Source: Pseudopedobacter saltans DSM 12145 | GTDB lineage: Bacteria; Bacteroidota; Bacteroidia; Sphingobacteriales; Sphingobacteriaceae | DNA: 64,000 bases | Reading direction: 5' to 3' | NCBI RefSeq assembly: GCF_000190735.1 | Contig: NC_015177.1 | Coordinates: forward strand, 1,488,001-1,552,000 | Shown: positions 63,675-64,000 of the stretch, in pieces | Layout: each line of letters opens with the position of its first letter | Numbering within the stretch: the first letter of the stretch is position 1 | The notes under the pieces: generated by a model | What the model saw: only the letters and a program-made list of their open reading frames with translations | The model's database searches: none | What the model was told of the DNA's origin: nothing | Program-made: the position numbers and the translations under genes

Positions 63675-64000
63675 GCATTGGACATTTGCATCCTCTATTA
63701 TAATGAGTTCCTTTTCTATACATGCACAGGAAAGGAAACATTTGGACATAGAAGAGGTGCTGCATTTAGCGTTCACACAATCTAATCAGGCCAAAGCATT
63801 AGATGCAAGTGTACAAACAAAACAACTACAATATGAAGCAGCCAAAGACAACTACCTACCAGAAACAAAACTATCCGGCACTTACCTCGCCCTAAATACA
63901 CCTAACATAGATTTAAAGATAAATAAGTCATCTTCCAATAACGGTGGAAACACCAACGGAAATGGTTCTGAAATAGCTCCAAACCAATTGATGCTTGGAC
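63664..64000 (+). CDS. TolC-family outer membrane efflux protein (partial, 3' cut by window)
   Basis: ATG at 63664 gives an open frame of 112 residues to the window end. MKIKHWTFASSIIMSSFSIHAQ is a signal peptide with an A-x-A-like cleavage end. ERKHLDIEEVLHLAFTQSNQAKAL is the outer-membrane efflux protein (OEP) opening. The adaptor and pump genes would follow to the right. With TetR it forms an efflux operon. Confidence 0.85.
   Translation, partial: MKIKHWTFASSIIMSSFSIHAQERKHLDIEEVLHLAFTQSNQAKALDASVQTKQLQYEAAKDNYLPETKLSGTYLALNTPNIDLKINKSSSNNGGNTNGNGSEIAPNQLMLG

Noticed and set aside
1-64000. tRNA or rRNA genes
   Set aside because: No cloverleaf-like or rRNA-like segment was recognised in the intergenic regions by eye; a covariance-model scan (tRNAscan-SE, Infernal) would settle it.

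Overview
The window reads as a chromosome segment of a Bacteroidota bacterium, most likely a member of the Sphingobacteriaceae (Pedobacter / Pseudopedobacter-like). The evidence is an AT-rich sequence, several promoters with the Bacteroidota -7 box TAnnTTTG, a DUF6266 gene, GbsR/DCC1/TIGR01777 and DUF4142/DUF892 genes typical of that group, and long intergenic tracts of the GTCATnnCGA...GAGAnATCT repeat type. No rRNA, tRNA or CRISPR array was found.

Layout. 1-4.1 kb: a leftward heptose/surface-glycan operon (acidic low-complexity protein, glycosyltransferase, a glycosyltransferase fused to a GmhA-like SIS domain, and a GmhB-like phosphatase cut by the window edge). 4.3-10.8 kb: housekeeping or accessory genes (DUF4142 lipoprotein, ABC-F ATPase, LLM flavin oxidoreductase, Crp-like regulator) separated by nine ~110-125 bp BIME-like paired inverted repeats that also flank a small GIY-YIG nuclease gene. 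10.9-12.2 kb: two tandem copies of an unrecognised small gene family, each with a leader hairpin, and an XRE regulator. 12.3-28.3 kb: a 16 kb leftward defence island, a type I restriction-modification locus (hsdM, hsdS, hsdR) whose hsdS-hsdR interval is filled with cargo: a PIN-like nuclease with C-terminal membrane helices, a PHP-ATPase of TrlF type and an AbiE toxin-antitoxin pair. Two uncharacterised proteins and AbiH flank it. A short scar between the PIN and TrlF genes is the 5' end of an hsdR joined to the 3' end of an hsdS, which suggests two tandem type I loci collapsed into one.

28.6-31.6 kb: a compact cassette that looks like a phage lysis module: a three-helix holin-like protein, a CHAP-domain endolysin-like protein and a lipoprotein with a C-terminal membrane helix (single-molecule spanin architecture), with DUF6266 and HTH genes upstream and an 11-bp-phased repeat array between them. 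31.7-37.8 kb: Crp-like regulator, small membrane and lipoproteins, and a GbsR-controlled operon (DCC1 thiol oxidoreductase, TIGR01777 oxidoreductase, membrane protein, wax-synthase-like acyltransferase). 37.8-43.7 kb: about 4.5 kb of mosaic non-coding repeats around a histidine kinase, including a 193-bp MITE-like element with perfect 15-bp inverted ends and a TAATA target duplication. 43.7-48.2 kb: small lipoprotein, DUF892, MFS transporter, then HxlR divergent from DoxX/DsbA-like genes. 48.5 kb: a frameshifted relic of the small gene family seen at 11 kb. 48.8-51.9 kb: a SIR2-P-loop ATPase defence-type protein whose SIR2 catalytic histidine position is asparagine. 53.5-62.6 kb: purL, DEAD-box helicase, SlyD-type FKBP, YyaL/DUF255 protein and GH25 lysozyme. 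63-64 kb: a TetR regulator with three tandem operators and the start of a TolC-family efflux gene.
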